Source: an uncultured Chlorobiaceae bacterium
GTDB taxonomy: Bacteria > Bacteroidota > Chlorobiia > Chlorobiales > Chlorobiaceae
Direction of reading: 5' to 3'
Length of the DNA: 55,528 nt
Assembly: GCA_903869365.1 (NCBI GenBank)
Contig: CAIPYV010000073.1
Span: forward strand, 1 to 55,528
This document shows positions 7,379 through 17,524 of the stretch, piece after piece; position 1 is the stretch's first letter, and each line of letters starts with the position of its first letter. A model generated the notes under the pieces. It was not told the origin of the DNA. It saw nothing but the letters and a program-made list of their open reading frames with translations, and made no database searches. A program made the translations under genes and the position numbers.

Positions 7379-9295
7379 ATGTCAGAACATGAGAACGTAA
7401 CAATAAAGCACAGCTCAGATGACTCAAGCGATTTGCGGCAGCTTGTCAAAGATCTGTCAGATCTCAAGTTTGAGCTTGAAACACAGAAAGAGGAGCTTAT
7501 TCGATCGCGTGCGGAAACAAAGGAGAGCCTTGAACTCTATGAAAATCTTTACGACTATGCACCTGTAGGTTATCTGACACTGGCAAAGAAGAAGAATAAG
7601 ATACTCAGGGCAAACCTTACCGCGGCAAAAATCTTTGGTGTGGACCGCACGAACATTCTGGGCGATTTTTTTGATCGATTTATAGGAGTAGAATATCTGT
7701 CTGTTTTTTATGCTATGCTCGAAAGAGCTTTCACGAACCGAAAGACCGAGTACAGCGATTGTATACTCCTGAATGATAACCAAACGGAATGCTGGTTTCA
7801 TCTTGTAGCTCTTGTCAGTGATGAAGATGAGTGCCGCCTTACTCTGACCGATATCAACGAACACATTCAGGCATTAGCGAAACTGAAGGCAAACGAACTG
7901 CGCTACAGAAGCATGTTCGTAAATCATGCCGCTATTATGCTGATCTTCGACCCGGTTACAGGCAGCATTCTTGAAGCAAACCATTCCGCCATAGAGTTTT
8001 ATGGATGGTCGGCTGAAGAATTATACACTATGAAAACCTCGCAGATCAATACCCATTCTTTTGAAGAGATTAATAAAGCAACCTATCAATGTGTATCGGG
8101 AGAGAAAAACCACTTTATCACCCACCACCGCAGGGCGGACGGCTCAATCAGGGTTGTCGAGTCTTATACCAGCACAATTGAACTGATTGGTAAACCTCTT
8201 TTGTTCTCGATCATTCATGATATCACTGAGCGCATGGGCTACGAAATCGGCAATGCATTTCATCTCTCCATCCTCCAGATGCTTGATACCACATCCATAC
8301 AAGAGGTGCTGAAAAAGACCCTTGATGAAGCCGAAAAACTAACAGAAAGCTCCTTTGGGATATTTTATTTTTTGGATGAGGATGAGACATCACTCTCATT
8401 TCAGGCATGCTCCACCAATACCGAAAAAATTATAGATCGCTCGATTGAAAAAACAAAGGATTGCACTCTTGATGAAGCAGGCGTATGGGCCGATGCCGTT
8501 AGAGAACGCAAACAGCTCATTCTCAATGACGATGCCGATTTTAAAAGCCGTAAAAGGATATCCGAAGGCTATGGCGAAGTCCAGCGTGAAATAATTATTC
8601 CGATTATTGAGAATGAAAAAGTTATTGGCCTTATGGGAGTCGGCAATAAACCCTCCCTGTATAACCAGCTTGATCTTCACTGGTTAGAAGTTCTGGCCGG
8701 TTATATCCGGGATATTATTGCAAAAAAGGTAGGAAAGGGGATACAGGATATGCTCAAGAAACAGAACCTGATCATCGAACAACTTGCCCTGCACGACTCA
8801 CTGACCGGCCTGCCGAACCGCCGTCTCCTCTCTGAGCGGATATCCCTCTCACTCGCCCAGTGTAGACGGAACAAGAGTATGGCAGCGTTGATGATTTTTG
8901 ATCTGGACAAATTCAAGCCGGTCAACGACACCCTCGGTCATGCAATCGGCGATATACTGCTTCAGCAGGTGGCAGTTCGCACCCGCGAAACTCTGCTTCG
9001 AAGCAGTGATTCAATCGCCCGTCTCGGCGGTGATGAGTTTGTCGTCCTGCTGCCGCAGATTGCTGCAATATCGAATGCGGTAGCCATAGCAGAAAAGATC
9101 CAAAAAAAAATAAAAGAACCCTACACCATCGAAGGTCATACCATCGATATATCATGCAGTATCGGTATCGCAGTTTTCCCTGATCACGGCGAAAACGAAC
9201 TAACGCTGATGAAACATGCCGACGATGCCATGTACCATGCAAAACATCAAGGGAGGGACAAGGTAAAAGTATTTCAACCCTGCTATTGCGTGTAA
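7379..9295 (+). CDS. PAS-PAS-GAF-GGDEF diguanylate cyclase
   Basis: A 638-residue soluble c-di-GMP synthase candidate. It opens with the coiled signature LKFELETQKEELIRSR, followed by PAS1 (YDYAPVGYLTL, about 60-165), PAS2 (AIMLIFDPVTGSI with FYGW, about 180-290) and a GAF region (about 300-450) with GVWADAVR and MGVGNK. The GGDEF domain starts at HDSLTGLPNRR and has DLDKFKPVNDTLGH (metal and guanine contacts), intact GGDEF at 550-554 and the inhibitory-site RSSD at 541-544, five residues before it. The protein should be active and product-inhibited. It lies 32 bases after the HD-GYP gene, so synthesis and breakdown enzymes may be co-transcribed. Confidence 0.9.
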   Translation: MSEHENVTIKHSSDDSSDLRQLVKDLSDLKFELETQKEELIRSRAETKESLELYENLYDYAPVGYLTLAKKKNKILRANLTAAKIFGVDRTNILGDFFDRFIGVEYLSVFYAMLERAFTNRKTEYSDCILLNDNQTECWFHLVALVSDEDECRLTLTDINEHIQALAKLKANELRYRSMFVNHAAIMLIFDPVTGSILEANHSAIEFYGWSAEELYTMKTSQINTHSFEEINKATYQCVSGEKNHFITHHRRADGSIRVVESYTSTIELIGKPLLFSIIHDITERMGYEIGNAFHLSILQMLDTTSIQEVLKKTLDEAEKLTESSFGIFYFLDEDETSLSFQACSTNTEKIIDRSIEKTKDCTLDEAGVWADAVRERKQLILNDDADFKSRKRISEGYGEVQREIIIPIIENEKVIGLMGVGNKPSLYNQLDLHWLEVLAGYIRDIIAKKVGKGIQDMLKKQNLIIEQLALHDSLTGLPNRRLLSERISLSLAQCRRNKSMAALMIFDLDKFKPVNDTLGHAIGDILLQQVAVRTRETLLRSSDSIARLGGDEFVVLLPQIAAISNAVAIAEKIQKKIKEPYTIEGHTIDISCSIGIAVFPDHGENELTLMKHADDAMYHAKHQGRDKVKVFQPCYCV

Positions 9296-9374
9296 TAATA
9301 GTTAGATGTATTATAGATGTTTTTCTGGAAAAACTGATTCTACATGAAAATGGATATAAATCTGGAACCTAACC

Positions 9375-10703
9375 ATGAATCGCCATCTTTCAAAAATAGC
9401 GTTCGCATTGGCCGTCGTCATCATTCTGGGGACTGGAACCTTTATTTTTTTCAGTTTGCGCACACTCATCGAGAGTAACCGGAAAGTCAGCCATACGCTC
9501 AAAACGCTCAACAGCCTTGAACATCTCCTTGTGCACCTTACAGAGCTTGAAATAAGCGAGCGCGGATACGTCATTACAGGTGATGAACACTATCTCGAGC
9601 CCTATTTTTCCGATCTTTCACCTGATGGCATACAGCAGCAACTCATCGATCTTCGTCAATTGAGCGCAGACGATCCGGTACTGCAAAGCTCCCTCGAATC
9701 CCTTGTCCCGCTTGTTACAAAAAAAATCCTCTTTATGCAGCAAATCATTAATTTGAGAGTTGCCAGAGGGTTTGAGGCCGCCAAGGCATCGATAACGAGC
9801 AATATCGGTAATGAAATGACAAAAGCGAGCCTTAGTCTGATTGAAACGATAAAACAGCGGGAGACACGGATTCTTCAGCAAGCCTCCACTGACGCTTCAG
9901 CAAGCCTGCAATACTCGATATTCTCAATAGCCGCAGGCGGAGGAGTGGGCAGCCTTCTGCTCTTGCTTTCATTAATCCTGCTCAATCGTGAATTCGCTGC
10001 CCGGAGGCGGGCTGCCGAGGCCTTGCAGCAGCTCAACTGCGAACTCGATCAGCGCGTTGAAGAGCGCACGTCAGCTTTGCGCGATTACACCGAAAAACTA
10101 AGATTGAGTGAAGAGCATTTCCGTCTTCTGTTGGATGCTACAAAAGAATACGCCATGTTCATGCTCAACCCGCAGGGTGAGGTGCTCACCTGGAACAAAG
10201 ATGAGGAACAGTTGAAAGGCCTGGCAAATCGCCGTCTTCTCTCAGAGCGGATAAACATGATCATTGGCCTGTGTCGACGGAGCAAAACGATGGCCGCATT
10301 GATCATATTTGATCTGGATAAAACAAAACCAGATATCGATGCACTCGGCCATGGAATTGGTGATTTGCTGCTCCAGCAGGTATCCATCCGTACTCTCGGA
10401 ATTCTGCAGAGAAGCAGTGATACACTTGCCCGTCTTGGGGGTGATCAGTTTGTTGTGCTGGTTTCGCAGATTGGTGAAAAAGCAAATGCAGTCAGAATTG
10501 CTGAGAAAATCCTGAAAGCCTTACAAGAGCCTTTTGAGATTGAGGGTCATGCTCTCAGTATTACCTGTAGTATCGGTATAGCTGTTTTTCCGGATCATGG
10601 TGAAAATGAGCTGACTCTTATGAAAAATGCTGATGATGCCATGAATGCATCGAAGAGTCAAGGGGAAAATATCATTACGGTTTATGCGACTCCTGTTGTT
10701 TAA
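9375..10703 (+). CDS. CHASE3 membrane protein with degenerate GGDEF (GGDQF)
   Basis: A 442-residue membrane sensor. An N-terminal helix (about 7-30) and a second helix (about 180-203) flank a periplasmic CHASE3 domain with ERGYVITGDEHYLEPYF. After a coiled linker comes the start of a PAS domain that breaks off at EEQLKG and continues directly as LANRRLLSER of a GGDEF domain, so about 80 residues of PAS and the GGDEF opening (HDSLTG) are missing. The domain is changed at key places: KPVND has become KPDID, and GGDEF is GGDQF (355-359). RSSD (346-349) of the inhibitory site is intact. It is probably not a cyclase but could bind c-di-GMP. The remaining GGDEF closely matches the protein at 14423-17479. 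Confidence 0.85.
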   Translation: MNRHLSKIAFALAVVIILGTGTFIFFSLRTLIESNRKVSHTLKTLNSLEHLLVHLTELEISERGYVITGDEHYLEPYFSDLSPDGIQQQLIDLRQLSADDPVLQSSLESLVPLVTKKILFMQQIINLRVARGFEAAKASITSNIGNEMTKASLSLIETIKQRETRILQQASTDASASLQYSIFSIAAGGGVGSLLLLLSLILLNREFAARRRAAEALQQLNCELDQRVEERTSALRDYTEKLRLSEEHFRLLLDATKEYAMFMLNPQGEVLTWNKDEEQLKGLANRRLLSERINMIIGLCRRSKTMAALIIFDLDKTKPDIDALGHGIGDLLLQQVSIRTLGILQRSSDTLARLGGDQFVVLVSQIGEKANAVRIAEKILKALQEPFEIEGHALSITCSIGIAVFPDHGENELTLMKNADDAMNASKSQGENIITVYATPVV

Positions 10704-10784
10704 CGATAATTCCCTGTAATGAACAACAATAAAATAGGTTACATATTATTTTGAGTGTAATCGATTTGAAAATGCCTCTTATTC

Positions 10785-12779
10785 ATGAAAAAGCTCCTGT
10801 TATCCGTTACTTCAGTTTTTCTCCTCTGCACATCGCTAAGGGCTGAGATTTCAACCACTCCCTTTGAGAACCTTCATCTAACAGCAGAGCAGGGCATAGT
10901 TCAGGCTCAATACAATTACGGGGTGATCAGGAGTGACAATTTTTCGGAAAGAAATAACGATATCGAATCGATAAAAACTTTTCGGCTGATGGCGGCGGCA
11001 GGAATTGCACTGGGTCAGAACAATCTTGGAGAAGCTTATGCTAATGGCAAGGGTGTTCCCAAAAACAATCAGGAGGCTGTTAAATGGTACCGTCTGGCCG
11101 CTCAGCATGGATTCGCAAAGGCTCAATACAATCTTGGGAGAATGTACGAGCGTGGTCAGGGAGTCCCGCAAAATTTTGATATAGCAGTACAATGGTACAG
11201 GCTTGCAGCAGCGCAGACGGATATTGCAATTCGCCCGAATTATGCGATCATTTCCAACACCCGTGATGGCATCACCCTGAGTACCGGTGATATCCTGAAA
11301 GACTATCAGCGGGCTGCATCAAAGGGTATTGCAGTTGCTCAGAACAACCTCGGAGCCCTCTATGAAATGGGAGAGGGAGTTAGCAAAAACTATACGGAGG
11401 CCGTTCGCTGGTATCGTCTGGCTGCTGCTCAGCAAATGGCACAGGCTCAGTATAACCTTGGCTCGATGTACGAACGTGGCCTTGGTGTCACCCAGAATGA
11501 TACGTTAGCTGTTCAATGGTACCGAGTTGCAGCAGCACAGAATCTTCCAATTGCTCAGTACAGCCTCGGATGGATGTACTCCATGGGTCAGGGCATCCCG
11601 CAAAGCGATGCTCAAGCTCTAAAATGGTACAGTAAAGCTGCTCAGCAGGGTTTTGGAAGAGCCCAGTTCAATTTAGGCGTATTATATCAGGATGGCCGAG
11701 GGGTTCAACGTAACGTTGTCACCGCCGCACAATGGTATCGTCTGGCCGCTGAACAGGGACGTATGAAGCCTTTCTATGATTTCAATGCCGGATACTACAA
11801 CATGCCAGCACTGGCTTATGATCAAAACGATAAAGAGGTGTTAAAGTGGTATTATGATGCCACAGTGAAAGGTATTCCACAAGCTCAATTCAGCATTGCT
11901 GAAAGATTATATCAGGGCCTTAACATGAAACAGGACTATGTTATGGCTGCCAGGTACTATCGTAAGGCTGCTGAAGGTGGGTATTCACTGGCCCAGTCCA
12001 ATCTTGGATTGATGTATTACCAGGGCGAAGGAGCTAAACAAAATTATACAGAGGCTCTGAAATGGTTTCGTCTGGCGGCAGCTCAAGGATTAGCCGTTGG
12101 TCATTACAATCTCGGATGGATGTACTATCAAGGCCAGGGTGTTGCCCAAAGTTATACAGAAGCCGTAAAGCACTATCAGATAGCTGCAGAAAAGGGCCTC
12201 TCACAGGCTCAGTTTAATCTCGCCAACGCCTGTTATAACGGAGAAGGAGTTCCAAAAAACTATACAGAAGCAGCGAAATGGTACCGGATTGCGGCTCAAA
12301 GTGGCCTTGCAATGAGTCAGTTCAACTACGGGGCCATGCTCTACCAGGGACAGGGAGTCACAAAAAACAGTGCTGAAGCGGTGAAATGGTACCGGTCTGC
12401 AGCCTTACTGAAGTTTGCAGCCGCAGAATACAACCTTGGATGGATGTACGCCAACGGACAGGGAGTGCCGAAAAACAATACAGAAGCACTGAAATGGTAC
12501 CGACTCGCAGCTGATCAGGGTAATGCGCATGCCCAGTGCCATCTCGGATGGATGTACGCCAATGGTCTTGGTATCCAGAAAAACAGTGCCGAAGCCGTGA
12601 AATGGTATCGCTTTTCAGCACTGCAAGGCAACCCGAACGCACAGTATTACTTGGCCGGGATGACTGAAAAAGGAGAAGGAGTCATATCGAACAAAACAGA
12701 AGCCAGGCAATGGTATCAATTAGCCGCCGAACAGGGTCTCCCCAAAGCCGGAGAAGCACTGAAGCGTCTGAAACCATGA
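10785..12779 (+). CDS. Exported Sel1-like repeat protein
   Basis: A 664-residue protein with a signal peptide (MKKLLLSVTSVFLLCTSLRA). About fourteen clear 36-residue Sel1-like repeats follow, of the pattern AQYNLGxMYxxGxGVxxNxxEAxKWYRxAA, with two degenerate units near residues 145-180 and 325-360. Such alpha-solenoids act as scaffolds for protein complexes; there is no catalytic domain. It is the last gene of the plus-strand series after two sensors and a cyclase, and it converges with the next HD-GYP gene with only two bases between them. A periplasmic scaffold working with the CHASE3 sensor is possible but is inference. Repeats are similar in DNA as well, so repeat number may vary between strains. 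Confidence 0.88.
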   Translation: MKKLLLSVTSVFLLCTSLRAEISTTPFENLHLTAEQGIVQAQYNYGVIRSDNFSERNNDIESIKTFRLMAAAGIALGQNNLGEAYANGKGVPKNNQEAVKWYRLAAQHGFAKAQYNLGRMYERGQGVPQNFDIAVQWYRLAAAQTDIAIRPNYAIISNTRDGITLSTGDILKDYQRAASKGIAVAQNNLGALYEMGEGVSKNYTEAVRWYRLAAAQQMAQAQYNLGSMYERGLGVTQNDTLAVQWYRVAAAQNLPIAQYSLGWMYSMGQGIPQSDAQALKWYSKAAQQGFGRAQFNLGVLYQDGRGVQRNVVTAAQWYRLAAEQGRMKPFYDFNAGYYNMPALAYDQNDKEVLKWYYDATVKGIPQAQFSIAERLYQGLNMKQDYVMAARYYRKAAEGGYSLAQSNLGLMYYQGEGAKQNYTEALKWFRLAAAQGLAVGHYNLGWMYYQGQGVAQSYTEAVKHYQIAAEKGLSQAQFNLANACYNGEGVPKNYTEAAKWYRIAAQSGLAMSQFNYGAMLYQGQGVTKNSAEAVKWYRSAALLKFAAAEYNLGWMYANGQGVPKNNTEALKWYRLAADQGNAHAQCHLGWMYANGLGIQKNSAEAVKWYRFSALQGNPNAQYYLAGMTEKGEGVISNKTEARQWYQLAAEQGLPKAGEALKRLKP

Positions 12780-12781
12780 GA

Positions 12782-14377
12782 TCAGACCGGGATCTGATAA
12801 CCCTTTTCCCGAAACAGGCGGAGCATGGCATCAACGACTTCCGGGTCAAATTGCTGCACCCGATGTCTCTCAATTTCATGAAGGGCTTCTTCGATGCCTA
12901 ATGAGGGGCGGTAAGGGCGATGTGAGGCCATGGATTCGAGCACATCAGCCACGGCAAGTATGCGGGCTTCAAGAAGTGTTGCCTCCCCTTTCAGGCCCTG
13001 CGGATAGCCGCTGCCATCCATACGCTCGTGGTGTTCCCGAATGATTCGTGCAATCGGCAGAGGGAACTCGACATCCTGGAGGATTTCATAGCCGTGTTCA
13101 GCATGAGTCTTGACGAGCTCAAACTCGATAGCCGATAATAAGCCCGGTTTGGAAAGTATCTCGGCAGGAATGCTGATTTTGCCAATATCGTGCACTAATC
13201 CGATGAGCTGCAGAGTATTGCACTTCTCTTCGCTCCACCCCATTTCCCGAGCTATAGCCGCCGAGATCATGCCAACGCGCCGCTCATGACCTGCGGTGTA
13301 GGGATCATGTGCTTCCACGACATTTGCTACGGCCTGCAGGGTGCTGCGCATTGCGTTTTCCAACTGTGTCACATACCCCTTTATCTTTTGTTCTGCAGCT
13401 TTACGTTCGCTGATGTCTCGACCGGTGACGACAGAACCCACAATAAGACCATTGTTGTTGCGTATAGGTGCATAGTTATAACTTCCAAACCATGTTTGAC
13501 CGGTATCCTTTCGGAGCAGTCTGAATTCGACCCCTTTAGCGGTTTCACCTCGCAGCGCCCTCGGAACAGCCCAATCTTCCAAAGGAACAAGCTCTCCCGT
13601 AATCAGATATACTTCAAGAAACTTTGGATATTCATCAAGCGTCTTTGGGCACTCATCTTTGTTCCTGAACTTGTGAAAGGTTGCGAAAGCGTCATTATAG
13701 TGGATGAAGTCTCCCGTGGTATCAGAGATAAAGACGGCATCGCCCATACTGGTGAGAGCTGCTTCCAGTTTCACTCTCCCTTCTACAAGAAGTTGTTCTG
13801 CCTGTTTTCGTTCGGTAATATCAAAAAGAATAATCCGGCATACATCAAAGGGATCACTTATGGCGGCATCAATACGGACGATACGAAGAGAGTGATCAGA
13901 GTGATCCGTGGCTGGCTGGGAAACAGAAGCCAAAAGCCTCACTTCGCAGTTCCCTGGCACTTTTTTAGAGAACACTGTTTCGAGCAGGGCATCAACTATC
14001 CGATAGTCCTCGGGAAGAACAAATTGTTTAAAGTGCATGCAAAGTAAACGGGATCGATCAACTCCAAGCAGTTTAGTAGCCGTAAGGTTTGCTTGCCGGA
14101 TTTTACTCTCCCTGCCCAAAGTCAAATACCCAACGGGCGCAAAGTCATAGAGCTGAGTGTATTTGCCGAGACTTTCTTCCAGCCCGATTCTGCTGCAAAC
14201 CAATTCGTCCTGCTGCATTTCAAGTTCAATCTGGTGAACCGATAGCTCATGCACTACGCGCTGAAACTCTGCTGGTGAAATTGGAACATCAGGAACAACT
14301 CCGCTTTTTTTGAGGCACTCTTCAGCCCGCCGTCGCAGCTCTGATCGCTCCTCCGCAAATCCCCTGTCATTATTCAT
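12782..14377 (-). CDS. PAS-PAS-HD-GYP protein, probable c-di-GMP phosphodiesterase
   Basis: A 531-residue soluble protein: family signature LRRRAEECLKKSG with HELSVHQIELEMQQDELV (about 15-65), PAS1 (YDFAPVGYLTLGRES, about 75-190), PAS2 (about 200-320, with GSVVTGRDISERK) and HD-GYP. The catalytic pair is HD at 396-397 in VHDIGK, with HHE starting at 449 and DGSGYP after it. All metal-site residues are seen. Its HD-GYP domain is nearly the same as that of the kinase-receiver-HD-GYP protein at 37594-40725 (shared VANVVEAHDPYTAGHERR), showing recent domain exchange or duplication. It is the distal gene of the minus-strand signalling set, and its end almost touches that of the Sel1 gene. Confidence 0.88.
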   Translation of the reverse strand: MNNDRGFAEERSELRRRAEECLKKSGVVPDVPISPAEFQRVVHELSVHQIELEMQQDELVCSRIGLEESLGKYTQLYDFAPVGYLTLGRESKIRQANLTATKLLGVDRSRLLCMHFKQFVLPEDYRIVDALLETVFSKKVPGNCEVRLLASVSQPATDHSDHSLRIVRIDAAISDPFDVCRIILFDITERKQAEQLLVEGRVKLEAALTSMGDAVFISDTTGDFIHYNDAFATFHKFRNKDECPKTLDEYPKFLEVYLITGELVPLEDWAVPRALRGETAKGVEFRLLRKDTGQTWFGSYNYAPIRNNNGLIVGSVVTGRDISERKAAEQKIKGYVTQLENAMRSTLQAVANVVEAHDPYTAGHERRVGMISAAIAREMGWSEEKCNTLQLIGLVHDIGKISIPAEILSKPGLLSAIEFELVKTHAEHGYEILQDVEFPLPIARIIREHHERMDGSGYPQGLKGEATLLEARILAVADVLESMASHRPYRPSLGIEEALHEIERHRVQQFDPEVVDAMLRLFREKGYQIPV

Positions 14378-14422
14378 AAAACCCGGCTCCCGTTTTTAAG
14401 GAAACAACAAACTCATCACTCG

Positions 14423-17400
14423 CTACTCAGCACCATGTTTCGATACAGTAATCCGGTTTCGCCCCTGACTTTTCGACAGATACATCGCATCATCAGCATT
14501 TTTCATAAGAGTCAGTTCACTCATCCCGTGATCAGGAAAAACAGCGATACCGATACTGCACGAAATATTGATAGCATGGCCCTCAATCTCGAACGGCATT
14601 TCGATGGCTTTCAGGATTTTCTCAGCAATGGCAACCGCATTTGCTGCCGCATCAATCTGAGGCAGCAGCACAACAAACTCATCTCCACCAAGACGAGCCA
14701 GAGTATCGCTGCTTCTCTTCAGAATTCCGAGAGTACGGCTTGCCACCTGTTGGAGGAGCAGATCACCAATGCCATGACCGAGCGTATCGTTGACAGGTTT
14801 GAATTTATCCAGATCAAATATCATCAGTGCGGCCATTGTTCCGCTCCGTTGACACAGAGCAAAGGTCAATTTTATCTTCTCTGAGAGAAGCCTGCGATTT
14901 GCCAGGCCAGTCAAAGAGTCATGCATTGCCAGATGTTCAATGGCATATTTCTGGGCCTGAAGGAGTTTGCGTTCCTCCTCACCCATCTTTTTAGCAACAA
15001 TATCCCAGGCAATATCCGCCACCATACTCACCCATTTTATATCATACTCATCATACACCGTTCGTTTGCTCCCGACACCGAGAATCGCAACCACCTTATC
15101 ACCGCGCAATACAGGGACAGCCATGTAACGCACCACAGCATCCTCACCCTCCGGCATCCCATTGCTATCATTAACGGCAGAATAACCATTATGAATTACA
15201 GCTCTCCGATCCCTTGCTGCATCAGACCATACTGCTGCACTGTCCAACGCATAGTGACCACCCTTTCCCATAGCCGTGCACATAATCTTCTTGGTGTTGG
15301 TCGACCACGCCTGAAGCGAGAGGGTCATCTGATCTTCAGCCATGAAATGAAAGAAGCCGATCACACTTTCGGTCAGCTCTTCGGCTTTATCGATGGTCAA
15401 CTGCAGCAGCTCCTCTATCGAATGACTCTCTACCATCTCAAGAAGAGCGATGTGCAGGTCATTGGTAATTTCGTAGTGCTTTCGTTCCGTGACATCATGA
15501 ACAATGGTATAAAGTGTCGATCTGCCCTCCGTCACAATCGTCCGGCTATAGACCTCAACATCACGGATGCTTCCGTCCGCTCTGCGATGGCGGAATAAAA
15601 AGAACGTATTTCCTCCCGTTTTGGTTTGCTCAATAGCACGCTCTACCTCTTCAGGAGTCAAGGTATTGATATCCTGAATACGCTTCTTGCGGATTTCATC
15701 GATCGTCCACCCATAAAACTCAAGAGCAGACTTATTGGCCTCAAGAATAAAACCTGTATCAGGATCAATAATCAGCATAATGGCTGAATGCCCTGTAAAC
15801 ATATCCTTGAAATGCTTTTCGCTCTGTATAAGCGATGCTTCGGTTTGCTTTTGCAGCTCTGCCAGATACAGTGTATCCAAGGCAAACGACACATCAACAC
15901 CGATTTCTTGAAGAAGCCTGATCTCCTCTTCATCGCTAAACATATTGATATCGTCAGAATAGAGATTGAGCAATGCTACAATAACTCCGTCTTGTCGAAT
16001 AGGCACCGAAGCTGCTGAATAAAAACCATCGGTGAGAGCCATAGCACGCCACTGCTGCATCGCCGGGTCTGTCTGAATGTTGTTGCAGGTAACGACCTTT
16101 CCTGTTGCCACAGCCGAACCGATAATGTCATTGGTAAAAGGAGCTTCTTTGATATCGATCGATGTAAAGGGAAGGGAGGCCTCTACCTCACCGTACTCAA
16201 CTGCCGGTGTAACGATACCGCTGACAGGGTCAATAACACCGATCCAGGCCAGCCCGAATTTGCCGGACTCCACTGCAACACGGCAAATGCTCGGAAACAA
16301 TTGCTTTTTCTCTTTAACGCGCACAAGAGTTTCATTAATCTGCGAAAGCGTTGCATACAATCTGTTGAGGTGCTCAATTCTCAACTCGTTTTGTTTCCGG
16401 ACGGTGATATCGCGTGTGACCTTGGCAAAGCCTGTCAATTGGCGATCACCATCGTATATGGAGGTCATCACAACATCCGCAAAAAAACGCGTACCATCCT
16501 TGCGCACCCGCCAGCCCTCAGATTCAGCTTGTCCTGTCTCAATCGTCGTTTTCAGAAGAAGAGATGGCTTGCCGGCAGCAATATCCTCCTTCGTAAAGAA
16601 CCGGGAAAAGTGTTGACCGATAATCTCTTCAGCCTTGTAGCCTTTCAAGAGTTCGGCGCCTTTGTTCCAGCTTATGATGGTCCCGTTCCTGTCGAGCATA
16701 AAGATGGCGTAGTCCTTAACGCTGTCCACCATCAGACGAAAACCCTCTTCGCTCCTGCGCAGCTCTTTAACGCGCTCTTCAATAAGCTCATTCAGCTCAT
16801 TATTGAGTTGCTGCAGTGCTTTCTCGGCCACCTTCCGTATGCCGGTTTCCCTGTTGACCACAAAAAGAGAAAACAACAAGAGAGAAATACCCGAACCGAA
16901 CCCCATGATAATGGCAAAAATCGTATCCTGCAAATTTGCAGATGCATCATCGTAACGTTGCTGAAGAAGCATCTCCTCGTTGTTGTGCATCTCCAGCAGT
17001 TCACGACGGACTTGAACCATCATCTCCCGGCCGATATCGGTTGCTATCAACCTCTTCGCAGCTTCAAACCCCGCACTGCTTCTTGTCTCAATGACTTTTT
17101 TCATAAAGTCGAGTTTCTCCCTGACAAGAGGCTCTAATCGATCGAGTTGTTGTTGTTGCCGAGGATTGTCCAAAGTTAATCGACGCAGATCCTTAAGATG
17201 CGGAACAATGCCGTTTGTTGATGATATGGCGGCAAAATAAGGTTCAAGAAACACCTCCCGGCCCATAATGACATAACCACGAGGGCCAGTTTCGGCATCA
17301 GTAACTAAAGAGAGCGTTTCGTCAAGTTTGTGCTCTGTTTTAAGCGAGCGCTGAATCTGGCGTGTACTTTCACTGAAGGCCTGCAGATGGATGCCCGTAT

Positions 17401-17479
17401 AGATGCTGGAGCCGAAAATCAAGGCTGTCGCTAACACAAATGCAAGGAAAGCAATGTTCTTTATCTTGGTTATAGGCAT
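14423..17479 (-). CDS. CHASE3-PAS-GAF-PAS-GAF-GGDEF diguanylate cyclase
   Basis: A 1018-residue membrane-bound cyclase. N-terminal helix (about 7-28), periplasmic CHASE3 with PRGYVIMGREVFLEPYF, second helix (about 188-210), coiled linker, PAS (FMLDRNGTIISWNKGAELLKG), GAF (about 380-540), PAS with AIMLIIDPDTGFI and FYGW, GAF with AAVWSDAARDRR, then GGDEF. The cyclase has HDSLTGLANRR, DLDKFKPVNDTLGH, intact GGDEF at 931-935 and RSSD at 922-925, so it should be active with product inhibition. It is the likely full-length relative from which the degenerate protein at 9375-10703 differs by internal loss. The gene ends in HGAE-stop within a heptamer-like stretch (GGTGCTGAGTAG). Confidence 0.9.
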   Translation of the reverse strand: MPITKIKNIAFLAFVLATALIFGSSIYTGIHLQAFSESTRQIQRSLKTEHKLDETLSLVTDAETGPRGYVIMGREVFLEPYFAAISSTNGIVPHLKDLRRLTLDNPRQQQQLDRLEPLVREKLDFMKKVIETRSSAGFEAAKRLIATDIGREMMVQVRRELLEMHNNEEMLLQQRYDDASANLQDTIFAIIMGFGSGISLLLFSLFVVNRETGIRKVAEKALQQLNNELNELIEERVKELRRSEEGFRLMVDSVKDYAIFMLDRNGTIISWNKGAELLKGYKAEEIIGQHFSRFFTKEDIAAGKPSLLLKTTIETGQAESEGWRVRKDGTRFFADVVMTSIYDGDRQLTGFAKVTRDITVRKQNELRIEHLNRLYATLSQINETLVRVKEKKQLFPSICRVAVESGKFGLAWIGVIDPVSGIVTPAVEYGEVEASLPFTSIDIKEAPFTNDIIGSAVATGKVVTCNNIQTDPAMQQWRAMALTDGFYSAASVPIRQDGVIVALLNLYSDDINMFSDEEEIRLLQEIGVDVSFALDTLYLAELQKQTEASLIQSEKHFKDMFTGHSAIMLIIDPDTGFILEANKSALEFYGWTIDEIRKKRIQDINTLTPEEVERAIEQTKTGGNTFFLFRHRRADGSIRDVEVYSRTIVTEGRSTLYTIVHDVTERKHYEITNDLHIALLEMVESHSIEELLQLTIDKAEELTESVIGFFHFMAEDQMTLSLQAWSTNTKKIMCTAMGKGGHYALDSAAVWSDAARDRRAVIHNGYSAVNDSNGMPEGEDAVVRYMAVPVLRGDKVVAILGVGSKRTVYDEYDIKWVSMVADIAWDIVAKKMGEEERKLLQAQKYAIEHLAMHDSLTGLANRRLLSEKIKLTFALCQRSGTMAALMIFDLDKFKPVNDTLGHGIGDLLLQQVASRTLGILKRSSDTLARLGGDEFVVLLPQIDAAANAVAIAEKILKAIEMPFEIEGHAINISCSIGIAVFPDHGMSELTLMKNADDAMYLSKSQGRNRITVSKHGAE

Positions 17480-17524
17480 AACATTGTGACCAGTTACTAC
17501 TGTTTTTTTCTCTCGACACCTTGT

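Noticed and set aside
13286-14047. 253-codon plus-strand open frame opposite the HD-GYP gene
   Set aside because: It is antisense to a PAS/HD-GYP gene with intact motifs and has no domain of its own.
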